A stretch of DNA of 64,000 nucleotides from Vandiemenella viatica (taxonomy: Eukaryota > Arthropoda > Insecta > Orthoptera > Morabidae), in contig CM061919.1 of the NCBI GenBank assembly GCA_031002005.1, positions 18,485,687-18,549,686 on the forward strand, read 5' to 3'. The position numbers and the translations under genes are program-made. Below the pieces are notes generated by a model. It was not told the DNA's origin, searched no databases, and was given only the letters and a program-made list of their open reading frames with translations. This document shows positions 34,474 to 47,031 of this stretch, piece after piece (position 1 is the first letter of the stretch; every line of letters starts with the position of its first letter).

Positions 34474-35455
34474 ATGGCCCCTGCCACCCGTGTAGCCGAT
34501 TCACGTGTGTAGTGCACACCTGACCTATTAAGGGGAACTCTACATGACTCAACCCTATGGCGAAGATCGAGGAATCTGCAGCCAATATCATCACAGAAAC
34601 GTTGTAGTTTCTGGTTCAGCCCCTCAATACGGCTCTGAACCAGAGGTCCGCAATCAACTCTGTCTACAATGCTACAGATGGTTAGCTCTGCCGATATCTT
34701 GCGCCCACTGGCCACAGAGTTCACCCTTTCAGCCAGCCGCCGGAAGGAAGAGAGGATAACCTCCGACTCTAGGCGACAAGCATCATTGGTGCCGACATGA
34801 GCCACAATCTGTAGTTGGCTACACCCCGTCCCTTCTATGGCATCCGGGATGGGCTTTTCCACATCTCGGATCAGGCCACCCGGAATACACACTGAATGGA
34901 CATTGGATTTCTTCCCCGAGTAAACCGCCATTTCCCTAAGGGGCTCTAATAACCGCCTAACATTAGAGCTCCCAACTACCAAAATCCCCTTCTGTGATTG
35001 CTCAGACCTAGCGGGCTGGGGGGCCGTCAACTCGCAGGATGACAATTGTGGGACTATGTCAGCCTCCGACAATACATCATACCGGTCGGACAGTCGAACA
35101 AGTTCAGCGTCTTGGCCTTTAAGCCTGTTCGACTGCCCCCGTGTCCGACTTCTAAGTCTAGAGGCCATACGCCAGTCACCGACAGGCGACCGAGGCACAG
35201 CCTCCAACTCTTCAGCCTGGGTCGCAGGTACGACGGTCGATATGGGAGAATCTGTTATAGGTATTGCTACATCAGTTTCCCCAATATTACATCTGCTGCA
35301 ACCTTTTACGGCAGCTTCCAGCTGTGTAACTTTCGCTAACACAGCTGCAAGCTGTGCGCGGAGATCAGCCACCTCAGCTCGCGTCTGCACACAGCAATCA
35401 CAGTAACAATAATAGTAGATTAAATATACAAATAGATCGGATGCAATAAGAGAAG
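34443..35455 (-). CDS. CR1 ORF1 with coiled coil and SGNH-esterase-like domain
   Basis: The open frame extends outward to 35507, but only sequence inside 35455 belongs to the element. A heptad-like stretch (EVADLRAQLAAVLAKVTQLE) follows a short CDCC segment. The C-terminal half resembles the SGNH/GDSL esterase of CR1 ORF1: ILVVGSSNVRRL (block I, Ser), IVAHVGTNDAC (block III, Gly-x-Asn) and NRSGVHYTRESA (block V). Block V normally reads D-x-x-H; here Ser replaces Asp. ORF1 ends 31 bp inside the start of ORF2. Role by family: RNA-binding and possibly membrane- or lipid-linked; the esterase role is not established. Confidence 0.78.
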
Positions 35456-35462
35456 TAAATGA

Positions 35463-36005
35463 ATTGTGATACTTACGATGTAAAATTACAACTGGTTGCC
35501 GAAACAAGAAATATATTAAAAGCAGAAATCAAAAATAGAAATCTTTTAGTTTCAATTAATGTTGTAGGATTAAGAACCAACTTTTTAAAACTCTTTGTGT
35601 GGAGCACAACACTTTATGTTAGCGAAGCATTGAATATCAGAAAGAAGGATAATTAAAGCATTTGAAATGTGTTGCTACAGATGAATGCTGAAAATTAAAT
35701 GGACAGATAAAGAACGAAATGAACTTGTTTTGGAAATGATGGTTGACGAAAGAAGTTTGTGGAAAAGTGTTAAAGGAAGAAGAGACAGGGTGATGGGTGA
35801 TATTTTAACAATACGGGATTGATTAATTTGTTAGTTGAGGGAACAGTTGAACGTAAGAACTGTAGAGGAAGACAGAGATTAGAAAATATGAAGCAGATAA
35901 TTGGGGACGTGTACTGTAAGAGGCGTTTTGAGATGAAGAGGTTAGCGCAAAATAGGGAGAAATGTAGTATTGCATCAACCCAGTTGAGAGACTGATGACA
36001 ATGAC
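35463..36005 (+). pseudogene. RTE-type LINE, 3' part
   Basis: Continuation of 30480-31540 after the CR1 insertion. Pieces in shifting frames: LKTLCVEHNTLC and WSTTLYVSEALNIRKKDN, then MLKIKWTDKERNELVLEMMV and ERSLWKSVKGRRDRVMGDIL. These match the C-terminal domain of RTE-type reverse transcriptases. It ends near a GATGACAATGACA simple repeat. Confidence 0.78.
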
Positions 36006-36698
36006 AGCAAAAAAGGATTTAAATGGGAAGGACAATTAATACCACATAAACGGATTTTTATTAGGCTCATATTGGTTTATGTTAAAAGAAAGAAAAGTGC
36101 AACAGTTGAGGGTGAAGGTATCAGTAGTTACGACATGGAAGGAAGGAAGTATATAAACTATATTTTTTTCGAAACACGTGAATCTTTGTCAGTTTGGAGT
36201 GTAATGGAAGCTTTTCAGTATTCTAACGCTAGAGGCAGGATACCTTTCGCTTACGTCAAACACTCCTCCATCGTCATCGGAAAGCGCTTTCCTTTACAAA
36301 GAGCGTTTCTTCTTCTTCCCGTAGCATCGCATGAGAGCCACCGCAATCTTGAGTCCAGCCAATAGTGTCTGGAGAAGGCGGTGTGGGAGGGGGGGAGTCC
36401 ACTTACCACGGAGCTCGGAACAGATTAATACAAACACAGAAATCCCAGCCGGAGCACCCTGCTCTAAGCCAAACAAGAGCAAGAACCAAGTTTACTCGGC
36501 GGCTTGTTCGTTGATTCCCAGCCATGTTTGTTGCCTTTCGACGGTCTTCAAGTTATTTTGATTTGGGGAAGGGGATACAGAATTCCAGAGTTCTACATTT
36601 TGCTTCTTGCAGTGTCGTTTTTGCCTCAGATTACAACATAGCGAAATCTAGTGTGCCGCCATGGTCGAACAGATGACACTCATTCAAAATCCGCTTTT
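36006..36698. other. No gene recognised
   Basis: Mixed-composition sequence without motifs I can support. Confidence 0.4.
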
Positions 36699-36912
36699 GT
36701 CTTTTTTTAATTAGAGGTGGAAGAGGACTGGGAAATAGTAACAAGAAGGAATTCGGCCATGGCCTTTTGAAGGAATCATCGTGGCATTTGCCTGTATGGA
36801 TTTCCAAAAATCATGGATACCCGGCATCTGGATGGAAGGGTGGGGATTTGAACCTGTGTCTTCTTCAATGCAAAGTACGAGCGTTACCGCTCACGACCAC
36901 ACTCGGTCCATT
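36699..36912 (-). repeat. SINE, minus orientation
   Basis: Starts with a T-run (the A-tail on the minus strand), contains AATTCGGCCATGGCCTTTTG and GGGGATTTGAACCTGTGTC (box B region), and ends in the tRNA-like head. Same family as 59066-59323. Confidence 0.78.
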
Positions 36913-37099
36913 TTTGGTACCTGCACGTATAGATGTACAGCAATTAGGTAAAGTTTAGAAATTTCAATGGATATTCACCTATTGATTAACCTTAAATTTT
37001 TGGAGAGTTGTTTGGATTTGTGTTTATTTATGAGAAAACATTAACATTGTTTGTCAATATCGCAGACACAGCGAAATGGTGTCTGCTATCGGAACGTGG

Positions 37100-37290
37100 T
37101 TGGCCTGTACTTCATTCGGGACTTGTTCGGTAGTATAAGGAGAGGTGGCAATGCACACCCTGTGTACCAAAGTCTGGGTTAAATCACCAAACGTCTCCGC
37201 AGTGATTGTGGAGTGAGGGCATACGCACATTTAACAGTACCTACACCCACGGAGGGAATTGCCCTGGGTCCTACCTCTGTAAAACAACGT
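37100..37290. repeat. Short interspersed repeat, inverted relative to 3715-3925
   Basis: AGGAGAGGTGGCAATGCACA and AAAGTCTGGGTTAAATCACC mirror the element at 3715-3925. Class not recognised. Confidence 0.5.
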
Positions 37291-38827
37291 TATGTATGGT
37301 TAAAGAACTTAAACCATGCTTTGTTTTATATCCATTAACTTTCTTTGAACACGTTGCCTCCTCTAGATAGCGGGAACTGCATATCGAAGTCGTTTTAATG
37401 AATGGCTTTACGAGTTGTCGCGACCACAATAGATTTGGGAGATGAAATATGGCCTAGTAACCATACATTTCACTTTTACCACCAAATCTTTCTGGAAAGT
37501 GAGCAGGACATATAATGCGTTACTGCAGTAATAAATAAAGTGGTGAATGCCAATAAATAAAAATAAAAACCCTGTTCTGTGCGAAAAATTTGAAAACTGC
37601 AGTGTTTGGATTAATTCATCACAAGAGAAAAGTTGAGGCTGTTACATACGTTGATATAGGGTAAGATAAAGGAGATTTGAATAATATAGTTGCTGAAGTT
37701 TTGTGTGAAGTACTGGTTCTATGTTCCAAATAGTAGCGTCTAGCAACTATGGCGATCAGCAACCTGTGACAAGAAATTATATTAAAAAATAATCACTAGA
37801 CACCATCATACTTCGCCAGATTTATCGAAAAATATGTGTACCGAAAAAAATACTGTGAGAGCAGTGGCATTACAGTAATTTTTAGTACGTCTCATTTATT
37901 GCATTATACTGGCGAATATATTTTAAGTAGGTTATTTTTTGGGTGCAATACGTTCAACTCCACAATCATTAAAAAGCGTACCAATAGTATCTAATATGAT
38001 CGGTGAAAGCAGCGTTCCTACGTATATTTTGTCTATTGAACACAAATACAGAAAGGAATCAATGTAAAAGGATTGTTTATAAAATATTATGCGAATTTGT
38101 AATACCAAATAAGAAGGTAAAATTGCTTGCAAACGTTTTGAAAAGTATACTTTAAACTGAAGAAAAAAATAGCTTATAAAATCTTCATGATTAATAGCTT
38201 CTCAGGTAATGGCGCGTCGTTTATTTAATTAACAGAGCTTACGGCTGGTATCCTACAGCCTTCTTCAGATATACTGTTTATGTTCATAAACAAAGACGGC
38301 CGCGGAAGTTTTAGGAATCATATAAAATCTTGAATAAGTCACTTCTTCGCAGAGCTTTGCTTTGTTATAAAATAAAAACCGGACATTGCAGGTTTCTACT
38401 TGCAAGAACGAAGAATTACCCAGGATTGAAATATTTACTAATGGATATTATTCCGAATAACCCATTTGGAGGGTACGATAAATCACCTTTGGCTATGTTT
38501 CTTTGTATTTAATTTTCTTTGCTCCTGAATATTATAATGATTATTAACTAGTAGTTTCTTTATATTATTAACTAGCAGTTTGTTGCAACTTTATTCGCGT
38601 GGACTATTTGAGTACACAACAATCTCTCAAACGAACAGGATCAAGAAAATCAATATTAAGCTGTAAATTCAATTCTCAGAATTTCGACTGCGAGAAGAAA
38701 CTTTAAAATGGATAATAATTGATGGAAACTTTTATATTAGATCTTTAGGCGTTTGAAATTACATAAACTTATTCTAATCATGGAAGCACGGTCTGTTCAT
38801 TAATCGAAACCACAAAAAAATGTAACC
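37291..38827. other. No gene recognised
   Basis: AT-rich, chance frames only. A short imperfect palindrome around TACGGCTGGTATCCTACAGCC lies at about 38240-38260. Confidence 0.4.
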
Positions 38828-39871
38828 TAGGATTGTAACGGAGGTCATCTTTGCGGATGAGGATGCATATGCGGATATTCAGTGCTGGACATTCGCGGAC
38901 GCGGATGTTTGGCGGAAGCGGAGGTGGAAAAATAAGTTTATAATGTTATAGGTTTTAATATTTTACCAAAAATAAGATTAAAATTAAAATAAGTTTATTT
39001 TTTATCCCAAATTCTACATTTTTTCATAAGAAAAGTCTACTTCCATATAATACTGCAATCATACTGATTTATTTTTTGCTTCATCTTTGAACAACAAAAA
39101 ACCTAGAATAGTTTCACAAGAAATTATTTGCTTAGCTACGCAAGCATAAAAAACAACCTTTATCATATGACCCTTGCGGTGTTCGTGGCTCAACTAATTC
39201 AATCGTTAACCACAGGGCCACGCCAGAGCACATCTCTGTGCCCGCCACCCGTTCTAGTGGCCCATTCACCGTCCAGCATGTAGGACCTACGATAAACGAC
39301 TCTCGTTGGGGTGGGAAAAGGGTTGCAGGGCCACATGTAAGACGTGTTGAATGTTGGATGTTGTTGGAGTCCCAGACAAGCAACACGGATCCCCGCCGTC
39401 CAACTATCTATGGCGTTATATAGTGATTGGATGAAACACCATACAAGTGTGCGATAAGGACACTGATGTGCCGCGGGAAGTACAAATGGAAAGGTCGGCT
39501 TTGAACATTTTATGGGACAGCGTGAATGGGTGAGTGCATCCTACGGTAGTTCTACGCAGATGTCGTATAAGTTAGACCGCGAATAGATCGCTTTACTTTA
39601 CATGCAAGTTCAAACTTGTAAATTCGTCGCTTAGATAATAACACCGTTTATTTTATTGTTACTTTGATTACAGGATCGTAAGGAGAAAATAAACAACCAC
39701 GTTGTTTTTAGCTAAGCGACGATGAGGCGAATTTCGTATAAAGAAACAAGAATAAAGAACGTTAAAAAAACATCCGTTTTACATCCGAATAAAAATTGCG
39801 GATGCGAAAGCGGAAGTAGAAGTTCAGTGAAAGTTCCACACTTGCGTATGCGGAGCTCCGTTACATCCCTA
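38828..39871. mobile_element. Non-autonomous hAT-type DNA transposon
   Basis: Imperfect terminal inverted repeats TAGGATTGTAACGGAG and (reverse complement of the right end) TAGGGATGTAACGGAG flank 1044 bp. An 8 bp target duplication, ATGTAACC at 38820-38827 and ATGTATCC at 39872-39879, matches at 7 of 8 bases. Subterminal GCGGATGCG-type motifs repeat inside both ends. No transposase frame is present. The 8 bp duplication and GGGATGTAAC-type termini are hAT features. Confidence 0.8.
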
Positions 39872-39984
39872 ATGTATCCGGCAGTTATTGCGTGAATCGA
39901 CTTCAAGAATAAAATTTCAAATTTATCACTTCAAAATAAAGCATTCTCTATTAACAGCGGGACCACAGACTGTTAAATTATCTT

Positions 39985-40660
39985 AAATTTATGACGTTAC
40001 AACGTCACGTCAAATTGAAACGTATCCTGCTTTGCCCATGGGATGAAGGGATATACATCAATCAAAACTTTATCAATCGATATGCAACCAATAATATTTG
40101 CGTGAATTGCTTTCAACGAAAACTTACCTTAGTTTCAAAATTTTTGACTTCACATCAAAATCAACTATACCCAGTTTTATCTGCGTGACAACGAATTGCA
40201 TAAAAACGCCATCAAAATCTGATTTTTTTCTTTTTTTGCAAATAAATAATAATAATTTGATAAATTTCTCAGTATTCCGACATTGTATCAAAATTAAATA
40301 TACCCATTTTATCCTCATCACCACGAACTGTACTTTAATCCAAATCCAATCAAAATCTGACCAGTATTTTTTTGTGCATCGCGATCAATGAAAAATTGAT
40401 ACAAACTTGCATAATTTCTCAGTTTTCGGACATCGCGTCAATATGAATCAAATCATCTTTAATCCACTTTACCATGAGATTTACATTAATCGAACCTCCC
40501 ACCAGTATGTGTTGTTAATGACGTTATTCTACGTATCTAATTCTTTCGACGGCACACGAGAACGAAAAATTCCCTGCTTTACCCGCGCGACGAGGAGCTG
40601 TACATAAATCGAAACTTACGACCAGTATTTAGTTTGAGGGATATTTTTCAATCAAAAATA
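39985..40660 (+). repeat. Degenerate tandem repeats, about 130-155 bp, roughly five units
   Basis: Recurrent blocks ATTTCTCAGT-TTCCGACAT, ATCAAAAT-AACTATACCC, and AAATCGAAACT-ACGACCAGTATTT appear with irregular spacing. Units are strongly diverged, and I cannot give exact borders. Confidence 0.45.
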
Positions 40661-42140
40661 ATTCTAATTTGGTAAATTTATCAGCTTTCCGACAGTAGCT
40701 CCTAGGAAACTAATTCGCGGACAAAAGATCTTAAGCCGGCCCTGGAAAGATTACAGTCGCCCGCCTGACATGACAGTTTTAAGTTCTTTCCATGGCGGGT
40801 GATTCAAATGGACCAATGGATGCCAGGGCCTTATGTTGTCACTGGCGGGTGATTCAAATGCGCCGGGGAGGGGCGCAGCAGCGGACAGTGAAAATTCCAA
40901 GCCCAGAGGCAGATTTTGTCTCTCCAGGAGTAAATGGCGGCCCATTAACAACAAAAAAATTCCATAATGATATAGGCCAAAGCGGGAGGCAGCCAATGAG
41001 AAGCTACGAGCAGTGGTGCTCAGTTTCTGTCGCTTTCTAGCAGCCGTTTGCAAATTCCATTGACGTCACATATTTGCACAGGTGCTCCCCCGCCTGACCT
41101 CTGAATGTAGGGATGTCCAACACAACTATTTTTGGACAGAGCCTCAGGCTTGATATTTTCGAACGTAATTGACAAGGAATGTGATCGTCTGATGTCTTAT
41201 TGCCCCATGAAACGAGAAAGACAGGAAGTCGGCCATTAACGGTATTTCAAAAGCCAGCCGGCAGCCCGCCTGAGGCAATGGAATGTGCTACTGGTGAAAG
41301 AAATGAAGGAAGGCGGAGCTCTGAAATGCGTTTCACAGATTTATCAATCATGGTGGGACAGACAATGGCGACGGGTATTTATTCAGGTGGCCATCAACAA
41401 GTAAGGTGTGCAGTGCGCTTAACAGTTTGTGACACCTCCATTAGCACGCGGCACAGCCTGGGATTCGTAAAGTCGCAGAAATACTTCAGTCCGCATCTAA
41501 ATGGTCTAAGAATATTGCTAAAATATTATTATTGGTTGAAGAAGACTTTAACCGAGGTATGTATGAATGATATTGTATTGCCAACCAAAGATCGAATATC
41601 GATCTGACCATCCAGATTTCGGTTTATCGACGTGTTCCTAAAACTCTCAGAAATTAGTTGAGTAAATGGATTGGTGTCTGTTCCGTATGTATGTACTTGA
41701 GGTTTTTAGCTTTAGTCCAGATTGCAACAAAACCTCCGCTAATATCTCCGTCTGAAAGAATAATAATAAAAAAAAAAAAAATCGGAAGAAATTATTACGA
41801 GGTGAACATTGTTATAACATGTCAGTTTTCGTAGGCAGGAATAAAACCTAAGAAACACTTAAGATATTCTAATGTCTCGCCAACTACATGTCACGTTACA
41901 TATTTCAAAACGAAAACAAGATTTTGTTTCCACACTGAGAGAACACATAAGCCAGTTTTAAGCATTTGAGATGAATAGAACTAATATACAGACGATTAAT
42001 CCTCTGAGAACCAAAACATTACTGACAAATATTTGTGCAATATATATATTCTTCATTTTAAAGGCTGAAAAATCATCTACTTTTCTACATCATTACCATT
42101 TCGGAACATGGATTTTTGTAGCCGCAGTGGCAGTTTGTGA
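40661..42140. other. No gene recognised
   Basis: Includes a direct repeat GGCGGGTGATTCAAATG at about 40795 and 40844 and a poly(A) run near 41768. The 135-codon frame at 41200-41607 has no recognisable motif. Confidence 0.4.
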
Positions 42141-42144
42141 ATTA

Positions 42145-42275
42145 CCGGGCGTGGTGGGATAAGGGGTGAAGCTCTGTCTTCTCATTCGGGAGGACACAGG
42201 GTCGAATCCTCGCCCGGTCATCAAGATTTGGGGTTTCCCCAAATCACTCAATGTTAATACTGGTGAATGCTGGTA
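42145..42275 (+). repeat. SINE next to the start of block copy 2
   Basis: Head GGGCGTGGTGGGATAAGG, box B region GGGTCGAATCCTCGCCCGGTC, then GGTTTCCCCAAATCACTC. It ends about 20 bp before the first base shared with copy 1 (42298). Confidence 0.75.
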
Positions 42276-43337
42276 TTTATTTATGTTAATATAGTGAAGT
42301 AATTCCAAATAGAAAACAATGCATAAAAATTTATGCTTTATTAAGCAATTAGCATTAAGACCCAGTAGGTATCAAATCGCAATACTGTAAAGCGCATGCG
42401 AAAATGTGTACGGAAACTACTAACAGCATTGTAGGAAACGGGAAAAAAAAACCGGTAATTTAAGAACACTCTGCTTCTAGCACAGATTCTCAATGAACAT
42501 TCTTTATTTATATCAGTTAGATAAGAATTTATCTTTGATCTACGACAGCAAACTGGATGTAAATTTTTGAATGACAATGGTCGTTTATTTTTTTACAGAG
42601 CTAATATTTAGTTCCATGCGATTTTCTCTCATGTTTTCACATAATATTTTTGTTTTCCTTGACGACGGTGCATAATAATTATAGTCTACTTACAGAACTG
42701 GACAAATAATTCCCACAATAAGTTATTTGTTACTGATATGTGATGTTAGTTCTATTGTAAAACAATTATTTTTCCAAACATGTGTGCAGTTGAAAAAATT
42801 ACAGGCGACGTGATTTCGACACATTTAGAAACCAGAGAAGCTAGCAGTAAAATTTAGATCCGATTCATACGTTGCGTAATATAAGCTCATAAGCAGAGGT
42901 GAATGTGGCAAAGTAGTAACATGCAATTCTTCCCCGTTGTCCAGAAAATCGGCATTGAAATATTCCTTTGCATTCAAAAGCTTCCTACATTAAGAAAGCG
43001 TCAAAGAAATAGTGGCGCAAAGAGCATGCTCTTTGCCTCTTAAACCCAGTCGTAGTCTGGATCGAGCCTCGCTGGCGGCAACATTTTTAAAAAAAATTAT
43101 TATTGTGAGATGATGAAATGCCTGAAGACGATAAAAAATTCCTCTAAAGTGCACTCCTCTCGTTCAGTGATCAGATGTGTTTATTTACCAGTTGATTAAT
43201 CGAACAAGACCGTGAGATCAGTCCACACAAGACAGTATGGAAATCCAATCGATCATCACCACCAGTTGTCTTCTCCGATTTTTTTCGGATACTATAAAAT
43301 CTGTGTGGTTTCTATCACAACTGACGGACCATCGAAT

Positions 43338-45600
43338 ATGCCTTCAATATTTTGAACTCCATATAGTTATAGCTGTGATGGTAACAATTTTTTTGATACA
43401 ATCAATAAATAATTTCCTTCCAGTACTAAGCATACTACAGGAGACAGTTAAGTTCTCTATGACAAATCTTGATTAATTGATTTAAGCGATTTGACGGAAT
43501 TTGTTAGACTTCTTGTGGTAAAAATGTTTATCGGTTCTGACTATAATTTTGCCTTTAACATCATTTACGTAGGCCTATACAACGAAGACAGTAGAACAAT
43601 CTGTTTTGATAATAGGAGGTCTGAATAGCATTTTGAATCAGTAACTGCTACGCAAACTAGTTTTATCATATCGAAACTTTCGCTTGCTTTCTAACTTAAA
43701 AATTATCCAAGTACTTTTTCATGAAATCGTTGAAAATTATTACCAGTTCTTCTGGCACTGACAGTTTGGAGGTCCACTTTCAAGTATATTTGTCAGTAAT
43801 GTTTTTATTCTCAGAGGATTAACGAATTTTTTTTTAGATTTACAGAGGAATAGTTCATATTCACATACCGTGGCCGGATTTCTTTACAAACGTTGGGAAA
43901 TAATCTTTTCCGTGATATTTCAAAATATATCACATTTAAAGGATAAATTGCTAAAAAATAGACAAAGAAAGTATTTGCCTAAGTTTATCGATACGTACAT
44001 CCTCTCCAATCATTTATCTTCTCGGTTGATTTATGATGTGACTTTGGCGATCCACTCTACAGTCAATACAAGAAGAACGTAACACTTCATGAAAATCACT
44101 TATGTAACTGGCTGGACTCGAACTGTCTACTCCAAGAATTAACTGAACGCTAGCCACCACGTTTCCGAGTCGGCAGTGGCATCCGCGACACCTACGGTGT
44201 TAGCGGCTGAGAGCTACCAACCAAGACGGCAGCAGAGGGGCAACAGCTCTTATACACGTGTTGATAAGCATTACGTTTCCTTGTTGCCAGTTTCCTGTGT
44301 AGTCTCATAAACAACAGTTACAAAATATGAAAACAATTGTTATTGAATTTATGATCCTCACTAGTATCAATTTGAAAAATTGTGTAATTTCTGGTTGTAT
44401 TCTTGGTTACCAGATGACTGGTAAAATTTTACCCCTTAAATCAGTGCAAGTTCTTTACGGACTACTGTCGGAAGAGCTCACCGTAGTATTAACATCAATG
44501 TGGGGTGATAAGTTGGCCTACAATAATAATTTCAAGTAGCAAAAAGCGTATAAATTGCGAACCAATTATTTCGTACATGTTCGCTAGCAAACGCAGCAGT
44601 TTGTTAGTTACCTAACGTTTTCAGTGCACGTCCTTGAATATTCACCAGTAGTTTATTATTTTTATTATTGAAAGAACATCCAACCAATGTTTCACCTGTC
44701 GTTTGAGTTGTAACAGCAGCATCCACAGAATATCGCTATCGCAAAAAGGCGTATTAGTTTTTTTCTTTTTGCCTGTTTACTGAACACCATTAAAAGCACA
44801 AATGTGACAAGGCTATGTGAAATTGTGTCTTCAATTGATGAAGAAAATTGAACCCTCATCGTGTTGTGCTTTTGTTTTAAAAGGAGTATTCAGTGCTGTT
44901 TAAGCAGCTTTCGATATTAATGGTAGGTGAAAATAAGTTTTCTGACGCTATAATACTGTCAACTGAAACTGCGTTGACGACATGTAATTTGACGACAGTA
45001 ATTTAGTTATACGTTTTTCCGCGTGTTTCTAAAATAAGTTTAAATGTATTAGTAAAAGATCAACATGTCTTAAAAGCACACCGCAATATTAACTAACTTC
45101 AAAAATCTGTGGTTATTTTTCAACGTTCTCACTTAAAACTATCTTTACCCAGAATAGTTATACATCACAAATATTGATTTTGTCATTAATATCTAATTAT
45201 TTTGAAATATGATCGGTATAAGGTCTTCCTTTCATCTGATCCTAGCGTTTGTTCAAAATTAACATTTTGTTTGAAAACGGTAACATCTTATGTTCTTTAG
45301 CGGCACCAATTTCTCCTAAATGTTTAAAAAAAACCTAAACCAAGTGCATTTAATGTTTGCATAACTCTTTTATTAACGAAATATAATACATATTTTCGTT
45401 TTTATAACTAATGTGTTAAAATAAGTAACGTTTTTTTGTGAGGTGATTGAGTCTCAATTTTGGATACTATCCTGAATGTACCACCTACTGGGTATAGTAC
45501 TGTCTTGGTAGATGTGTATAATGTATTGAATAAGTCCCAAGAGGAAATGTAGCGATGTGCAATTCAGGTCGTTCGGATTAATATGAGCATGGTAGTACCA
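43338..45600 (+). repeat. Long inverted arm A (copy 2)
   Basis: Counterpart of 1038-3419 in the second block, nearly identical but lacking about 100 bp of AT-rich sequence present near 2380-2480 in copy 1. Confidence 0.85.
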
Positions 45601-45846
45601 GAGATGTTAGGGAACTGGGTTACAAAAGTTTTGTCAGACCATTGGTTGAATATTTTTGATATCAAATACATAAGTTGGAGGGCGTGCAAGGAGGAGCAGC
45701 TTGATTTGTTTGTGGAAATTATCGCAGGACCCAGTCAGTAACTAATATGATAAAGGAGCTGGATTGGGAGTCACTGTAGGACAGGACGAGGGTGAAGAAA
45801 GTGTTTTCCAGTGATGGCAGTGTATGTAATTATGTTGTGTGGTATA
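45601..45846 (+). pseudogene. LINE reverse-transcriptase C-terminal fragment (copy 2)
   Basis: Near-identical counterpart of 3420-3665, with the same defects, so the damage predates the duplication. Confidence 0.72.
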
Positions 45847-45895
45847 TTGTTTGCGTTGTTAATGTATGAATTACGAAGGAAGGGAGGGGGTGAAC

Positions 45896-46092
45896 CCCAC
45901 TGGTGGGTACATCAGATCTACTATTCCGAAACATTACTACTGCCTCCGCCAAGATTTACGTTCCCATCCGACGGGCATAAATAGTATCGTAAACCCCCTC
46001 TCCACACATACTGCGGAGAGGGGGATTTAACCCAGGACTTTGGTGCAAAAGCTAGTGATTAGGGGTTGTGCACCACCGCCTCTCCTGTCCTG
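45896..46092. repeat. Short interspersed repeat (copy 2)
   Basis: Counterpart of 3715-3925 with a small deletion near 46020. Confidence 0.55.
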
Positions 46093-46574
46093 CTCGTCAA
46101 ATAATTCTGAACATTTCCTCCATCACCAGCTAACTCATGTCAAGCCCTGGACATTATAACGGCGCTGCAACAATCTGATCCAACATAAACTCATTACAGT
46201 TGAATCTGTTTCAGTATTTTCATTCTCCACCATTATACTAAATTTTGTTAAGCCATATTAATCATTCAGCCACTTCAAGGGTTCTGTGCCAAGTTATGAA
46301 ATCAATTTTTCAATAACTGTTTTCAGTATAAAAATGGAAATGCCCAGTTTTTCCCCAAGCGCAACTTTTTCGACAGTAAAACGAATTGTCCATCGAGGCA
46401 GTAGTAGACTCTGCCCAAGCGCGCCTGTATGGGGATTTTTCTATGGAGTTTACTCACGTCTCGAACTTATGTAAAACCATATTACAACTAAGCAGCCGGG
46501 GATGCAATACAGCTCGAGCCGTAATTATGGCGAAAGAACTTATGTGTAGGGCTGCCACAGGTACTCCTTAATTA

Positions 46575-47031
46575 ATGTTCTTTATTCACATCCACATTTT
46601 TCACCCGATTCTGATTTAACATTGCATATGTATATTTTTTTTTAAATGGGGAAAATATTGCCAATATCTCCCCTCTATTCCTTTACGCCCCTTAATTTTT
46701 GCCGATGTGATTTGTGTGTAACCACAGTTTTTCACCCCATTCTAATGGAAACACATATTTGAAAATAAGCAGAAAAATGCTGCCTACATTTGGTTTTCAA
46801 AACCACATCCCCTCTTCCCCTTACTACCCTCTTAATTTTCGCCAATATTTTATTTTAAAATCAACAGTTTTCTGATGGAACTTTGAACATGTATACTTTT
46901 AAACAAATAGAAAAATAGTGTCTACAAGCTCATACCGACTCACCCGTTACCCACATATCTTAATTTCCAAATTTCTTTAAACATTCCCGCAGTTTTTTTT
47001 CCTGGTTTGGATCGAAACTTACACACATGTA
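46575..47031 (+). repeat. Degenerate tandem array, left part (copy 2)
   Basis: The first three and a half units of the array at 4395-5230, interrupted at 47032 by the large inverted-repeat element. Confidence 0.72.

Larger units (their letters stand above)
31548..35455 (-). mobile_element. CR1-type LINE inserted into the RTE LINE
   Basis: A 3.9 kb element on the minus strand with ORF1, ORF2 and a TAGATG simple-repeat tail at its 3' end (31548-31566 on the plus strand). A candidate 7 bp target duplication TAAATGA flanks it (31541-31547 and 35456-35462), and the interrupted RTE reading continues on both sides. ORF1 begins close to the 5' end and lacks most of the N-terminal zinc finger expected in CR1, so the element is probably slightly 5'-truncated. 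Confidence 0.85.

Noticed and set aside
41200..41607. A 135-codon frame
   Set aside because: No recognisable motif, no splice or promoter context, and composition like the surroundings.
41993..42032. Third inverted-arm copy bordering block copy 2
   Set aside because: Only about 35 bp matches the arm, too little to define a junction or a third arm.
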